A stretch of 64,000 bases of DNA. It comes from CAVVTR01 sp963751245 (GTDB lineage: Bacteria > Acidobacteriota > Thermoanaerobaculia > Thermoanaerobaculales > Thermoanaerobaculaceae). The position numbers and the translations under genes are program-made. Position 1 is the stretch's first letter. Every line of letters starts with the position of its first letter. The notes beneath the pieces were generated by a model, which was given only the letters and a program-made list of their open reading frames with translations, was not told the origin of the DNA and did not search any database. The stretch covers positions 62,001 through 126,000 of the forward strand of contig CAVVTR010000002.1 in NCBI GenBank assembly GCA_963751245.1, written 5' to 3'. Positions 34,230-43,774 of the stretch are shown here, piece by piece.

Positions 34230-36601
34230 ATGGCCAGGCGAGCGTCACCGGAGATGCTGCGGCGGATGGATGCGTACTGGCGGGCGGCCAACTACCTGTC
34301 GGTGGGCCAGATCTACCTCTACGACAACCCCCTGCTCCGGGAGCCGCTGGCCCTGGAGCACGTCAAGCCCCGCCTGCTCGGGCACTGGGGCACGACGCCG
34401 GGCCAGAACTTCGTCTACGTCCACCTCAACCGGATCATCAGGGAGTACGACCTGGACATGATCTACATCTCCGGCCCCGGCCACGGGGGCCCGGCGGTGG
34501 TGGCCAACACCTACCTGGAGGGGACCTACAGCGAGCTCTACCCCGGCGTGTCCCGGGACGAGGCCGGGCTGAAGCAGCTCTTCAAACAGTTCTCGTTCCC
34601 CGGCGGCATCCCGAGCCACGCGTCCCCGGAGACGCCGGGGTCGATCCACGAGGGCGGCGAGCTGGGGTACGCCCTCTCCCACGCCTACGGGGCGGCGTTC
34701 GACAACCCCGGGCTCGTGGTTGCCTGCGTGGTGGGCGACGGGGAGGCCGAAACGGGTCCCCTGGCCACCGCGTGGCACTCCAACAAGTTCCTCGACCCCG
34801 TGCACGACGGGGCGGTGCTGCCGATCCTGCACCTCAACGGCTACAAGATCGCCAACCCCACGGTGCTCGCCCGCATCAGCCGCACCGAGCTCGAGCAGCT
34901 CTTCCGGGGGTACGGCTACACCCCCCACTTCGTGGAGGGGGACGAGCCGGAGGCCATGCACCGGAAGATGGCGAGCACCCTGGACACCGTGGTGGGGGAG
35001 ATCCGGCGAATCCAGGGCGCGGCCCGGAAGAAGGGGCGGACGGAGCGTCCCCGGTGGCCCATGATCGTCCTGATCTCGCCCAAGGGTTGGACCGGGCCGA
35101 AGGTGGTCGACGGAAAGCAGGTGGAGGGCACGTTCCGGGCCCACCAGGTGCCGCTCTCCGAGCCGGCCTCCAACCCCGAGCACCTCGTCCAGCTGGAGGC
35201 CTGGCTGCGCAGCTATCGCCCGGAGGAGCTCTTCGACGAGCAGGGGACGCTCCGTCCCGAGCTCGCCGAGCTCGCGCCCCGGGGCGAGCGCCGCATGGGC
35301 GCCAACCCTCACGCCAACGGCGGGCTCCTGCTGCGCGACCTGCGCCTGCCGGACTTCCGCGACTACGCCGTGGACGTGCCCGCCGCTGGAGCGCGTGGAC
35401 GCCGAGGACACCCGCGTGCTGGGGCGGTTCCTGCGCGACGTGATCGAGGCCAACCGGGACACGCGGAACTTCCGCATCTTCGGCCCCGACGAGACGGTGT
35501 CGAACCGCCTGACCGCGCGTGTTCGAGGCGACCGACCGGCAGTGGGTGGCGGAGATCCCGAGCCCGGCGACGATCACCTGGCGCACGACGGGCGCGTCAT
35601 GGAGATGCTCAGCGAGCACCAGTGCCAGGGCTGGCTGGAGGGCTACCTGCTCACCGGCCGGCACGGGTTCTTCAACTGCTACGAGGCGTTCATCCACATC
35701 ATCGACTCGATGTTCAACCAGCACGCCAAGTGGCTGAAGGTCACCCGCCACATCCCGTGGCGCCGGCCCATCGCCTCGCTGAACTATCCTGCTCGACCTC
35801 GCACGTCTGGCGGCAGGACCACAACGGCTTCAGCCACCAGGACCCCGGCTTCATCGACCACGTGGTCAACAAGAAGGCGGAGATCATCCGCGTCTACCTG
35901 CCGCCCGACGCCAACACGCTGCTGTCGGTGACCGACCACTGCCTGCGCAGCCGCCACTACGTCAACGTGATCGTCGCCGGCAAGCAGCCGCAGCTGCAGT
36001 GGCTGACATGGACGAGGCCGTCAAGCACTGCACGGCCGGCATCGGCATCTGGGAGTGGGCGAGCAACGACGACGGGGGCGAGCCGGACGTCGTGATGGCC
36101 TGCGCCGGCGACGTGCCGACCCTGGAGACGCTGGCCGCCGTGAAGCTCCTGCGTGAGCACCTGCCCGAGCTCAAGATCCGCGTCATCAACGTCGTCGACC
36201 TGATGAAGCTGCAGCCGGCAGACCGAGCACCCGCACGGGCTGACCGACCACGATTTCGACACCCTGTTCACCACGGACAAGCCGATCATCTTCGCCTACC
36301 ACGGCTACCCGTGGCTGATCCACCGGCTCACCTACCGGCGGACCAACCACCACAACCTGCACGTCCGCGGCTACAAGGAGGAGGGCACGACCACGACGCC
36401 GTTCGACATGGCCGTGCTGAACGATCTCGACCGCTTCCACCTCGTCGCCGACGTGGTGGACCGGCTGCCGCCCTGGGCAGCCGGGCCGCCTACGTCAAGC
36501 AGTACATCCGCGACAGGCTCATCGAGCACCGTGAGTACATCACCACCTACGGGCAGGACCTGCCCGAGATCCGGGAGTGGCGGTGGCAGGCCTCCTCGTG
36601 A
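34230..36601 (+). CDS. xfp: D-xylulose-5-phosphate/D-fructose-6-phosphate phosphoketolase (second half broken by indels)
   Basis: ThDP enzyme that cleaves xylulose-5-P or fructose-6-P with phosphate to acetyl-phosphate. The N-terminal half is clean: YWRAANYLSVGQIYL, LGHWGTTPGQNFVYVHLNRI, SGPGHGGPAVVANTYLEGTY and VVGDGEAETGPLATAWHSNK. From about 35390 the frame changes repeatedly (near 35393, 35518, 35570, 35790, 36007, 36225 and 36470), but conserved blocks remain: GWLEGYLLTGRHGFFNCYEA, SHVWRQDHNGFSHQDPGF, RVYLPPDANTLLSV and HNLHVRGYKEEGTTTTPFDM. ATG 34230 has GAAGGAGG upstream. Total length matches ~790 residues. It suggests a phosphoketolase shunt in sugar metabolism. Confidence 0.88.
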
Positions 36602-37191
36602 GCGCGCCACTGCCCCAGGTCTACCTCGCCAGGCACGGTGAGACGGCGTGGTCGGCGAGCGGCCGGCACACGGGGCGGAGCGACATTCCGCTCACTCCCG
36701 GCGGGGAGCGGGACGCGGCCGCCCTCGCCACGGCCCTCGGCGGTCTCGACTTCGAACGGGTGCTCACGAGCCCCCTGCGGCGCGCCCGGCGGACCTGCGA
36801 GCTCGCCGGGTTCGGAGCGCGCGCCGAGCTGGAGCCGGACCTCGCCGAGTGGGACTACGGTGCCTTCGACGGCCTCACCCTCGAGCAGATCCACGCCCAG
36901 CGCCCGGGCTGGGAGCTCTTCCGCGACGGCTGCCCCGGCGGCGAGTCCGTCGAGGAGATCTCCGCCCGCGCCGACCGCGTCGTGGAGAGCCTGCGCGGGG
37001 CCACAGGGCGGGTGCTCGTCTTCGCCCACGGCCACCTGCTCCGGGTCCTCGCCGCGCGCTGGATCGCTCTGCCCGCGGCGGCGGGGCGCAACCTCGCCCT
37101 GGGCACCGCCACCGTCAGCGTCCTGGGCTACCAGCACGGGGGGCGCGACCCGGCGATCCTGGCCTGGAACACCCGCTGCGACCCACGGTGA
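36598..37191 (+). CDS. Histidine-phosphatase (phosphoglycerate-mutase-like) family protein
   Basis: Phosphatase of 197 residues with the RHG signature in VYLARHGETAWSASGRHTG, the second conserved Arg in VLTSPLRRARRTCELAG, the Glu in AEWDYGAFDGLTLEQI and the second His in VLVFAHGHLLRVLAARW. GTG 36598 overlaps the phosphoketolase TGA by four bases; GTG 36577 is an alternative. The coupling with xfp suggests a sugar-phosphate substrate, but acid-phosphatase or cobalamin-pathway members look similar. Confidence 0.87.
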   Translation: MSAPLPQVYLARHGETAWSASGRHTGRSDIPLTPGGERDAAALATALGGLDFERVLTSPLRRARRTCELAGFGARAELEPDLAEWDYGAFDGLTLEQIHAQRPGWELFRDGCPGGESVEEISARADRVVESLRGATGRVLVFAHGHLLRVLAARWIALPAAAGRNLALGTATVSVLGYQHGGRDPAILAWNTRCDPR

Positions 37192-37203
37192 GGCGGCCTC
37201 AGC

Positions 37204-37707
37204 TCAGTGGCCGGCGGGCCTTGACGACGGACCCGACGGCGGCAGGTTGAAGTGGAACAGCGCCGGCTCGCTGCCGTCCACGGTGACCTCCGCGGTGTAG
37301 TGCCCTGCCTCCAGGCGGACGTTGTTGCCGTAGTGGGTGGTGGCGAGGCTCTTGCCGGACACGTGCATGCGGGCCACGGGCAGCATCGTCCACTCGGGCA
37401 TGCCGGGCTCCGCGCGCCGGTAGCGGATGGTCACCGTGGCGCTCTCCACCGGGCGGCCGTCGCGCTCGACGAAGGCGACCACGTGATGGTTCGGGTTCGC
37501 CGCGCTGTCGAGGTCGACCGCACTGGCGCCCGCGTCCCACGTCATCGCCGCCTTCGGGCCCGTGAACGACTCCGCCGGCAGGACCTTCAGCGTCACCGTG
37601 TACGGACCCGTGACCGCCGTCTCGCTGATACCCTCGGCCGCGGGCGCGGCCAGCGCCAGCCCCATCCCCAGCACCACCGCGGATGCGGACAGAAGCGTCT
37701 TGTACAT
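37204..37707 (-). CDS. Secreted YtkA-like domain protein
   Basis: An exported 167-residue protein with a signal peptide (VVLGMGLALAAPAAE) and a beta-rich domain resembling YtkA/FixH-like immunoglobulin folds: YTVTLKVLPAESFTGPKAAM, VVAFVERDGRPVESATVTIR and HYTAEVTVDGSEPALFHFNL. His residues (NPNHHVV, HYGNN, FHF) could bind metal, but no defined site is visible. ATG 37707 follows GGGGGGAA. It is convergent with the phosphatase gene, 12 bases away. Confidence 0.6.
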   Translation of the reverse strand: MYKTLLSASAVVLGMGLALAAPAAEGISETAVTGPYTVTLKVLPAESFTGPKAAMTWDAGASAVDLDSAANPNHHVVAFVERDGRPVESATVTIRYRRAEPGMPEWTMLPVARMHVSGKSLATTHYGNNVRLEAGHYTAEVTVDGSEPALFHFNLPPSGPSSRPAGH

Positions 37708-37781
37708 GAGCGTTCCCCCCTTACCTCCGTGCCAACGCGGGGGGGTGCCGCGCTATGCCTCGACCGGCTCCGCGGGCCCCG

Positions 37782-40010
37782 TCACATCACCCAGGCGTAG
37801 CCGACCTTTGCGAAGACGGCGCGCCGGACCGTCGTGAGCCCGTACCCGGAGGCCCCCCGGGACCCGGAGGTCGCTCCCAGGAAGAGCACCGTCTGTGGGT
37901 TGAGCTTGTAGGAGAAGAGGAGCTGGGTGAACAGCGAGCGCGAGCGGGCGTCGCGTCCGTCGCCGTAGAGCGCGACGTTGTACTCGGTATCGGTGAGCTG
38001 GACGAGCCCGCGGAGGAAGCAGCGGACGCTGAAGTTGTAGGTGGCTTGGAGCTGCGCGATGGTCGCCGTGTAGAGCCTCTGGTCCAGCTCGCGCATGCGC
38101 TCCCACGCGGCGTCGACGCCCACGGCGACGTGACGCCCCGCCTGGCGGTAGAAACCCGGCGCCAGCCTCAACCGCCGTCCCTGCCGCGTGTTGGCGTAGT
38201 CGACGCGGTCGCCGTAGGTCACGTTGACGTAGAAGGAGGTGCCGTCGGCGGGCCACATGCAGTTGTGCAGGACGATCTCGGAGCCCTGGAAGGTGGTCCC
38301 CCCGTAGACCTCGGTGAGGTCCTTGAGCTGGACGTAGGCGTGGGACTGCAGCGGCCCCTCGTACTCCACCAGGGCCGTCGCTGTGCGGGAGAGCAGCCCG
38401 CCGTCCACGAGGCGGGTCTCCCGCAGCTCGCCAGTCGCCTGCAGCGACGAGAACCAGGTGTGCCCCTCGGGGATCCACGCGTACGTCACGCCCGTCTCCG
38501 CCTCGGTGAAGCCCACCTGGGGCAGGAAGCCGGTGTCGGCGCGGAACTCCCGCCCGATGCGGCCGACCTTCGCCCACGCCTCCACGTGGCGCGTGGAGTG
38601 GGAGTAGGAAGCCCGGCCCGCCCAGTCGTGCAGCTCGCCGCGGGACTGGCCGAACGCCTCGGCGACCGCGTCGGGGTAGCGGGTGGCCGACGCGAGAAGC
38701 TGGAAGCGGGCGCGGTCGGTGTCGCTGAAGCGGAGGTCCCCGTCGACGCCGGCGACGCGGTTGAAGTAGGCGTCGCCCTCCCGGTCGGTGCCGAGGACGC
38801 CCAGGGTGATCGTGTCGCCGATGTCCCGCTTGTAGCGCAGCACGGATACCGTGTTGGCCGCTTGCAGGGTGGTGGTCGCGGAGGTGTGGACCCCGGGGAC
38901 GAGGAGGTTCGTGATGTCGTCCCGGACCACATAGCCGCCCACGGTGTCGGCGCCCACCTTGCCGGTGAGCTTGGCGCCCCACGAGGGGTCGCGCATGGTG
39001 CGGGTGTAGACCACGTCCAGAGGGGTGGCGAAGAAGTCCGCCGCCTCCATGAAGAACGGCCGCTTCTCGGGAAAGAACAGGGCGAAGGGCTCGTTGACGT
39101 CGAGCTGGAGGGCGTCGGCCTCGACCTGGGAGAAGTCCGGATTGACGGTGCCGAGCAGCGTCAGGTCCGGGGTGACGCCCCAGCGGACGGTGACCCCGGC
39201 GTCGGTCTCGGTGCCCCGGCCGGTCAGGTCGCCGTGGGGGAGGTCGTCCCGGACCGCCTCGGAGTAACCCGTCACCGTGGGGACGATCTCCAGGTTCGTC
39301 CCCGGGTCGGCCCCGGCGAAGCCCTGGATCTTCACGGCCTGGCAGAGGTAGCAGTTGTTGGCGCGGTCCCGGGCGAACAGCCCCATCTTGTGGCGGACGT
39401 CGCGCGGGTAGCTGCGCACGGCGTCGAACCCCCACACCTGGGGGCCGTCGGCGCGCTGGAAGCGCAGCGACGAGAACGGCACCCGCATCTCCACGGCGTA
39501 GCCCCAGTCGTGCACGCGGCCCGCCGACTCCCAGATGGCGTCCCACTCGGTCTCGCCGGAAGAGGTCTCGAGGGAGTCGAACTGGACCCCCAGGGGGTTG
39601 ACGAGCAGGACGAGGTCGCGGCGCTGGTCGTTGAAAGTGTCGAGGACGACCCCGACCCAGTCGTCGGCGCTCAGGTCGTCGCGGTCCGAGACGTGGGCGC
39701 GGATCGCCCCGGGGTCGGGGTCGAAGGCGCGGAAGGCGAAGTAGACGGCGTCGTCGTCGTAGGTGACGAGGACCTCGGTGCGGACCGGCGGCTCCACGTT
39801 CTCGCCGGGGCGGACCTCGTAGGCGAGCTCCTTCTGCCACGCCCGCGCCCATGCCGCATCGTCCAGGTTGCCGTCGACGACGATGGGAGAGAGCGCGCGG
39901 GGGATGACGTTGGCGGCGGGGGGCGCCGTGCCGGCGAGGGCGCTGAGGGGAAGAGCGAGGGCCGTCGCGGCGGCGGCGATCCGGAAGCGGGGGCGGAAGA
40001 GTCTGGTCAC
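37782..40010 (-). CDS. DUF5916 outer-membrane beta-barrel protein with CBM9-like N-terminal domain
   Basis: Exported protein of 742 residues. After the signal peptide (AAAATALALPLSALAGTAPP) a carbohydrate-binding-module-9-like domain (residues ~45-210) reads PIVVDGNLDDAAWARA, DDDAVYFAFRAFDPDP and DDWVGVVLDTFNDQRRDLVL. The DUF5916 barrel follows (NPDFSQVEADALQLDVNEPF; FFPEKRPFFMEAADFF), ending in strands with a terminal aromatic (KVGYAWVM). It is common in Acidobacteriota, Gemmatimonadota and Bacteroidota and often lies near peptidases or amidohydrolases. Function is unknown; export or binding of an oligomeric substrate is a guess. Confidence 0.88.
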   Translation of the reverse strand: MTRLFRPRFRIAAAATALALPLSALAGTAPPAANVIPRALSPIVVDGNLDDAAWARAWQKELAYEVRPGENVEPPVRTEVLVTYDDDAVYFAFRAFDPDPGAIRAHVSDRDDLSADDWVGVVLDTFNDQRRDLVLLVNPLGVQFDSLETSSGETEWDAIWESAGRVHDWGYAVEMRVPFSSLRFQRADGPQVWGFDAVRSYPRDVRHKMGLFARDRANNCYLCQAVKIQGFAGADPGTNLEIVPTVTGYSEAVRDDLPHGDLTGRGTETDAGVTVRWGVTPDLTLLGTVNPDFSQVEADALQLDVNEPFALFFPEKRPFFMEAADFFATPLDVVYTRTMRDPSWGAKLTGKVGADTVGGYVVRDDITNLLVPGVHTSATTTLQAANTVSVLRYKRDIGDTITLGVLGTDREGDAYFNRVAGVDGDLRFSDTDRARFQLLASATRYPDAVAEAFGQSRGELHDWAGRASYSHSTRHVEAWAKVGRIGREFRADTGFLPQVGFTEAETGVTYAWIPEGHTWFSSLQATGELRETRLVDGGLLSRTATALVEYEGPLQSHAYVQLKDLTEVYGGTTFQGSEIVLHNCMWPADGTSFYVNVTYGDRVDYANTRQGRRLRLAPGFYRQAGRHVAVGVDAAWERMRELDQRLYTATIAQLQATYNFSVRCFLRGLVQLTDTEYNVALYGDGRDARSRSLFTQLLFSYKLNPQTVLFLGATSGSRGASGYGLTTVRRAVFAKVGYAWVM

Positions 40011-40135
40011 GGCGGGCTCCTATCGGGTCCGGGCGACCAGGGTGGGCCGTCCCATCACTTCACTGTTAGACGGCGGTGAGCGCGAGAGGTTGCAGGCCCG
40101 GGGCGCACGGGGGCGAGCCGCCGGGGTGGGCGGGC

Positions 40136-40636
40136 TCAGTCCCGGGACGCGCCGAGGGGCTCGAACACCCCCAGCTGCCGGTTCTTGCGCACGTCGTCCC
40201 AGGGCAGGCAGCGGCCGTTCATGGCCACGTAGACCCGCGGGGGCAGGCACTGGGCGAAGGAGATTGCGCTGCCCAGGTTGAAGAGCCCGTCCGAGGAGCC
40301 GAAGGCGTAGGGCACCATGGCTCCCGTGAGCACCACCGTCTTGTCGGTGACGGCGGGCCCCAGCACGCGGGCCGTGTCGGCCATGGTGTCGGTGCCGTGG
40401 GTGACGACGATGCGGTCCTCGGCGGCCTTGAGGCAGTGTTCGAGGATGAGCTGGCGGTCGTCGTCGGTCATCTCGAGGGAGTCGACCATCATGATGCTCC
40501 GCACCCTGACGTCCACCCGGCAGCGTCCCAGCCGGAGCATCTCCTGCACGTGGGTGTCCTTGAAGAACAGCGTCCCCGTGAGCTCGTCGTACTCCTTGTC
40601 GAACGTCCCCCCGGTGACGAGAAGCCTGATCGCCAT
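40136..40636 (-). CDS. Stand-alone asparaginase N-terminal-domain protein
   Basis: A 166-residue protein matching only the N-terminal domain of L-asparaginase I/II: ATG and then RLLVTGGTFDKEYDELTG (first catalytic Thr loop), IVVTHGTDTMADTARVL (second Thr-Asp loop) and KTVVLTGAMVPYAFGSSDGL. The ~150-residue C-terminal domain of normal asparaginases is absent and the frame ends cleanly, so this is a short family form, not a truncation by frameshift. Catalytic T-TDT residues are present. Start ATG 40636 follows GGGAGGG. Confidence 0.82.
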   Translation of the reverse strand: MAIRLLVTGGTFDKEYDELTGTLFFKDTHVQEMLRLGRCRVDVRVRSIMMVDSLEMTDDDRQLILEHCLKAAEDRIVVTHGTDTMADTARVLGPAVTDKTVVLTGAMVPYAFGSSDGLFNLGSAISFAQCLPPRVYVAMNGRCLPWDDVRKNRQLGVFEPLGASRD

Positions 40637-40674
40637 GAACCCTCCCGATCGTGAGCGGTCCCGCAGGGGGCCGT

Positions 40675-41445
40675 TCAGGACGCCCGTTCGGCCCGGACCC
40701 CGTGGACGAGGGTGCCGATGCCCGTGATCTCCACCTCGACCGTGTCCCCGCCGGCGAGGGGCCCGACGCCGGGAGGGGTGCCGGTGGTGATGAGGTCGCC
40801 GGGCTCGAGGGTCATGAAGCGGGAGACGTACTCGATGACCTCGGCGACGGGGAAGATCATGTCCGAGGTGGGGCCGTGCTGGCGCACCTCGCCGTTGACG
40901 CGCAGGGTGAGCTCGAGGGCCTGCGGATCGTCGATCCCGGTCTCCAGCCACGGTCCCACCGGGCAGAAGGTGTCGAACCCCTTGGCGTGGGTGTAGACCT
41001 TCTCCCGGCGCTGGATGTCGCGGGCCGTCACGTCGTCCAGGCAGGTGTAGCCGAGCACGTGATCCAGGGCCCCGGCGGCGGCCACCCGCCGGGCCCTCTT
41101 CCCGACGACCAGGGCCAGCTCGCCCTCGTAGTGGACCTCCTGCGACTCCGGCGGGAGCAGGACCTCGCCTCCGGGAGGAAGGAGCGTCGAGGGCGTCTTG
41201 AGGAACAGCAGCGGCTCGGCGGGCACCGCCTTGCCCTGCTCGGCCGCGTGGGCGCGGTAGTTGAGGCCCACGCACACGATCTTGGAGGGCTCGCAGGGCG
41301 GCAGCAGGGCCGCCCCCGCCAGCGGCACGGCGCCGCCGACCTTGCGGACGCCCTCCCACGGGGGAGCTTCGAGGAGCGTGATGAGATCGTCTTCGATGAC
41401 GCCCCAGCGGGGCGTGCCCGCCACGGCGAGACGGCAGAGTCGCAT
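40675..41445 (-). CDS. Fumarylacetoacetate hydrolase (FAH)-family protein
   Basis: FAH-fold C-C bond hydrolase, decarboxylase or isomerase of 256 residues. It has KIVCVGLNYRAHAAEQGK (active-site His), EVHYEGELALVVGKRARR (Glu metal ligands), GYTCLDDVTARDIQ (Asp ligand), FDTFCPVGPWL and GDLITTGTPPGVGPL. Many bacterial members are acylpyruvases or oxaloacetate tautomerases. It starts one base after the TGA of the K+ channel gene. A 38-base gap separates it from the asparaginase-like gene, so the three may share a transcript. Confidence 0.9.
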   Translation of the reverse strand: MRLCRLAVAGTPRWGVIEDDLITLLEAPPWEGVRKVGGAVPLAGAALLPPCEPSKIVCVGLNYRAHAAEQGKAVPAEPLLFLKTPSTLLPPGGEVLLPPESQEVHYEGELALVVGKRARRVAAAGALDHVLGYTCLDDVTARDIQRREKVYTHAKGFDTFCPVGPWLETGIDDPQALELTLRVNGEVRQHGPTSDMIFPVAEVIEYVSRFMTLEPGDLITTGTPPGVGPLAGGDTVEVEITGIGTLVHGVRAERAS

Positions 41446-41446
41446 G

Positions 41447-42463
41447 TCAGGTCTCCTTGAGTCCCTCTTCCTTGTGGACGTGGATGTCGGCCTCGAAGGC
41501 GTCGAGCTGGTCGCGCTGCCCCAGCACGACGAGGACGTCGCCAGCGTCCATGCGGAGGTCGGCCTCGGGGTTCGGGAACAGCCGGGCGCCGCGCTGCACG
41601 GCGACCACCCCCACGCCCCAGCGGCGCCGGAGGTCGGCGCTCGCCAGGGTCGCCCCGGCCAGGGGGCTGCCCGGAGTGAGCTGGATCTGTTCGAGGCGGA
41701 GCTGCTCGCCCGCGGGCCCCAGCGAGAACTCGAGGAAGTCCACAACGGCCGGCTTGAGCAGGACGTGGGCGAGGCGCACCCCGCCGAGGTGGTAGGGGTT
41801 GACGACGCGGTTTGCGCCGGCGCGGAGGATCCGGTCCGGCGCCCCCTCCTCCCCCGCGCGGCCGACGATGAAGAGGCGCGGGTTGAGGGAGCGCGCCGTG
41901 AGCACGGTGTAGACGTTGTGGGCGTCGTCAGGCAGGCACGCCACCAGGCCGCGGGCCCGTTCCACGCCGGCGGCCTTCTGAGCGGTCTCGGCGGTGGCGT
42001 CACCCTCCACGACGCCGACGCCCATCTCGTTGAGCTGCCTGACCTTGTCCGGGTTGCGCTCGATCACGACCAGGGGGTGGCGTCCGCGACGCAGCTCAGC
42101 GACCACCGCCTTGCCCATGCGGCCCCAGCCGCACACGATCTCGTGTCCCGACATCCGCTCGATCATGCGAGACCTCCGTCCCCGGCCGAAGAGCTCCCGC
42201 AGCTCCAGGCCCACCACGGTGCGCCCGATCTCGGTGGCCACGAGGAGCAGCAGCCCGAGGCCGAAAAAGAGCAGCAGCACGGTGAACGCCTCGCCCCGGC
42301 GGGACAGGGGGAAGACCTCGCCGTAGCCCACCGTGGTCAGGGTGATCACCGTCATGTAGAAGGCGTCCCACCAGCTCGCCCCCTCGATGAGGTGGTAGCC
42401 GACGGTGCCGAAGCCGAAGACCCCGCCGAGAAGCAGCATGGCGCGAACGAGACGCGAGCCCAC
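41447..42463 (-). CDS. Two-TM potassium channel with TrkA/RCK regulatory domains (MthK-like)
   Basis: Channel subunit of 338 residues. A first helix (AMLLLGGVFGFGTVGYHLI), a pore helix and selectivity filter TTVGYGE, and a second helix (FTVLLLFFGLGLLLLVATEI) are followed by a Rossmann RCK-N domain (IVCGWGRMGKAVVAEL; VVIERNPDKVRQL) and a TrkA-C domain (residues ~250-330). It opens in response to a cytoplasmic ligand. GTG 42463 is the assigned start; the ATG at codon 9 is possible. The neighbouring alpha/beta hydrolase ends 64 bases upstream. Confidence 0.92.
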   Translation of the reverse strand: MGSRLVRAMLLLGGVFGFGTVGYHLIEGASWWDAFYMTVITLTTVGYGEVFPLSRRGEAFTVLLLFFGLGLLLLVATEIGRTVVGLELRELFGRGRRSRMIERMSGHEIVCGWGRMGKAVVAELRRGRHPLVVIERNPDKVRQLNEMGVGVVEGDATAETAQKAAGVERARGLVACLPDDAHNVYTVLTARSLNPRLFIVGRAGEEGAPDRILRAGANRVVNPYHLGGVRLAHVLLKPAVVDFLEFSLGPAGEQLRLEQIQLTPGSPLAGATLASADLRRRWGVGVVAVQRGARLFPNPEADLRMDAGDVLVVLGQRDQLDAFEADIHVHKEEGLKET

Positions 42464-42526
42464 GGAGGGAGTGTAGCGTGCTTTCAGCGGAGAACGCCTG
42501 TGCCCGCGACCCCCGCGGCGGCCCGG

Positions 42527-43333
42527 TCAGGCGGTGAGAAAGGCGACGACGGCTTCGAGGAGCGCCGGGCCGCCCTCGGCGAGGACGGAGTGCGCCGCGC
42601 CGGGCACGACCTCGAAGCGGGCGTCGGGGATGGCCCCGGCCAGCTCGGCGGTCGCGGCCGCGGGCACGATGGGGTCGAGCTCGCCGGCCAGCACCAGGAA
42701 CGGGCACGCCGCCGCAGCCAGCGAGGGGGCCAGGTCGAAGCCGGCGCGCAGGTGCGCGAGCTGCTCCAGCGTGCCTCCGATGTCGGCGGGCTCAGGCGTC
42801 CACAGCCGGACCGCCTCGTCGACGAAGCCGGGGTAGCGGTCGGAGAAGGTGGCGGCGAAAGCGAACGTCATGAGAGCCTCGGCCGCCTCGGTGGGGCTCA
42901 TCCGGGTGAGGATGAGCTCGAAGAAGCGCAGCACCCGGCCGTGCGCGGGGGTGAGGCGGGACGCGCAGGAAGCGGCCACCACGCGGCGCACCGCGCCGGG
43001 GTGCGCCGCGGCCAGGCGGCAGGCCACCAGGGCGCCCATCGAAACGCCGATGACGGCGGCCGGGCCGCCGCCGAGGGCCCCGACGACCGCCGCCGCATCG
43101 TCGGCGCCGCGGTCGAGGGTGAACGTCCTGCCACCGCGGGAGCCGCCTACGCCCCGGTTGTCGGGTGCCGCGACCGTGAAGCGGCGGGAAAGCAGGCGTG
43201 GGAGCTCCCCCCACAGGCGCGGCCGCGATCCGAGACCGGCGAGGAGGACGAGGGACGGCCCCGAGCCCCAGCGCTCGAAGGCGAGGGGGCCGTGGGGCCC
43301 GTCAAGGACGACGTACTGCGGCCCGGTGTCCAC
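42527..43333 (-). CDS. Alpha/beta-fold hydrolase
   Basis: A 268-residue alpha/beta hydrolase with oxyanion loop LLAGLGSRPRLWGELPRLLS, APDNRGVGGS, nucleophile elbow VIGVSMGALVACRLA, the acid in VLAGELDPIVP and the catalytic His in VPGAAHSVLAEGGPALL. The architecture matches 3-oxoadipate enol-lactonase/haloperoxidase-like enzymes; the cap region (residues ~130-190) is generic. GTG 43333 start. Substrate unknown. Confidence 0.87.
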   Translation of the reverse strand: MDTGPQYVVLDGPHGPLAFERWGSGPSLVLLAGLGSRPRLWGELPRLLSRRFTVAAPDNRGVGGSRGGRTFTLDRGADDAAAVVGALGGGPAAVIGVSMGALVACRLAAAHPGAVRRVVAASCASRLTPAHGRVLRFFELILTRMSPTEAAEALMTFAFAATFSDRYPGFVDEAVRLWTPEPADIGGTLEQLAHLRAGFDLAPSLAAAACPFLVLAGELDPIVPAAATAELAGAIPDARFEVVPGAAHSVLAEGGPALLEAVVAFLTA

Positions 43334-43370
43334 GAGATTGCTCTCCTCCGCGACCCCGGCGCGACCCGCG

Positions 43371-43697
43371 CTACATCAGGGCGTCGAGCTTGGACTTGAG
43401 GACCTTCTTGTCGACGACGCCGACGACGCGGTCGACCATCTTGCCGTCCTTGAAGAACATCACGGTGGGGATCGACTGGATGCCGAACTTCACGGCCGTG
43501 TTCCTCGAGGAGTCGACGTCCAGCTTGGCGACCACCGCGCGGCCCGAGTACTCCTCGGCCAGCGCCTCCACGTGGGGCGCGATCATGCGACACGGGCCGC
43601 ACCAGACCGCCCAGAAGTCCACGATGGCGGGCTTGTCGCTCTTGATGATGACGTCCTCGAAGGTGGCGTCGGTGACTTCGGAGACCTTTCCGGCCAT
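43371..43697 (-). CDS. trxA: Thioredoxin
   Basis: A 108-residue thioredoxin with active site WCGPC in VDFWAVWCGPCRMIAPHVE, the cis-Pro in IQSIPTVMFFKDG and the usual C-terminal helix. ATG 43697 follows GGGAGGT at standard spacing. It is divergent from rsmA; the 77-base gap contains a GC-rich dyad, but no clear promoter could be assigned. Cytoplasmic disulfide reductant. Confidence 0.96.
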   Translation of the reverse strand: MAGKVSEVTDATFEDVIIKSDKPAIVDFWAVWCGPCRMIAPHVEALAEEYSGRAVVAKLDVDSSRNTAVKFGIQSIPTVMFFKDGKMVDRVVGVVDKKVLKSKLDALM

Positions 43698-43774
43698 TGA
43701 AACCTCCCTTGGAGCTTCGCGCGCCGGGGCGCGAGGTGCGATCATTGTACGGTTGTGGGAAGGAGGCAGCAACC

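Noticed and set aside
34230..36601. Phosphoketolase as a decayed pseudogene
   Set aside because: Conserved blocks in the broken half are intact residue by residue; natural decay would show substitutions and stop codons as well as indels.
37755..40079. A 774-codon plus-strand frame opposite the DUF5916 gene
   Set aside because: Antisense shadow; no signal peptide, domains or ribosome-binding site.
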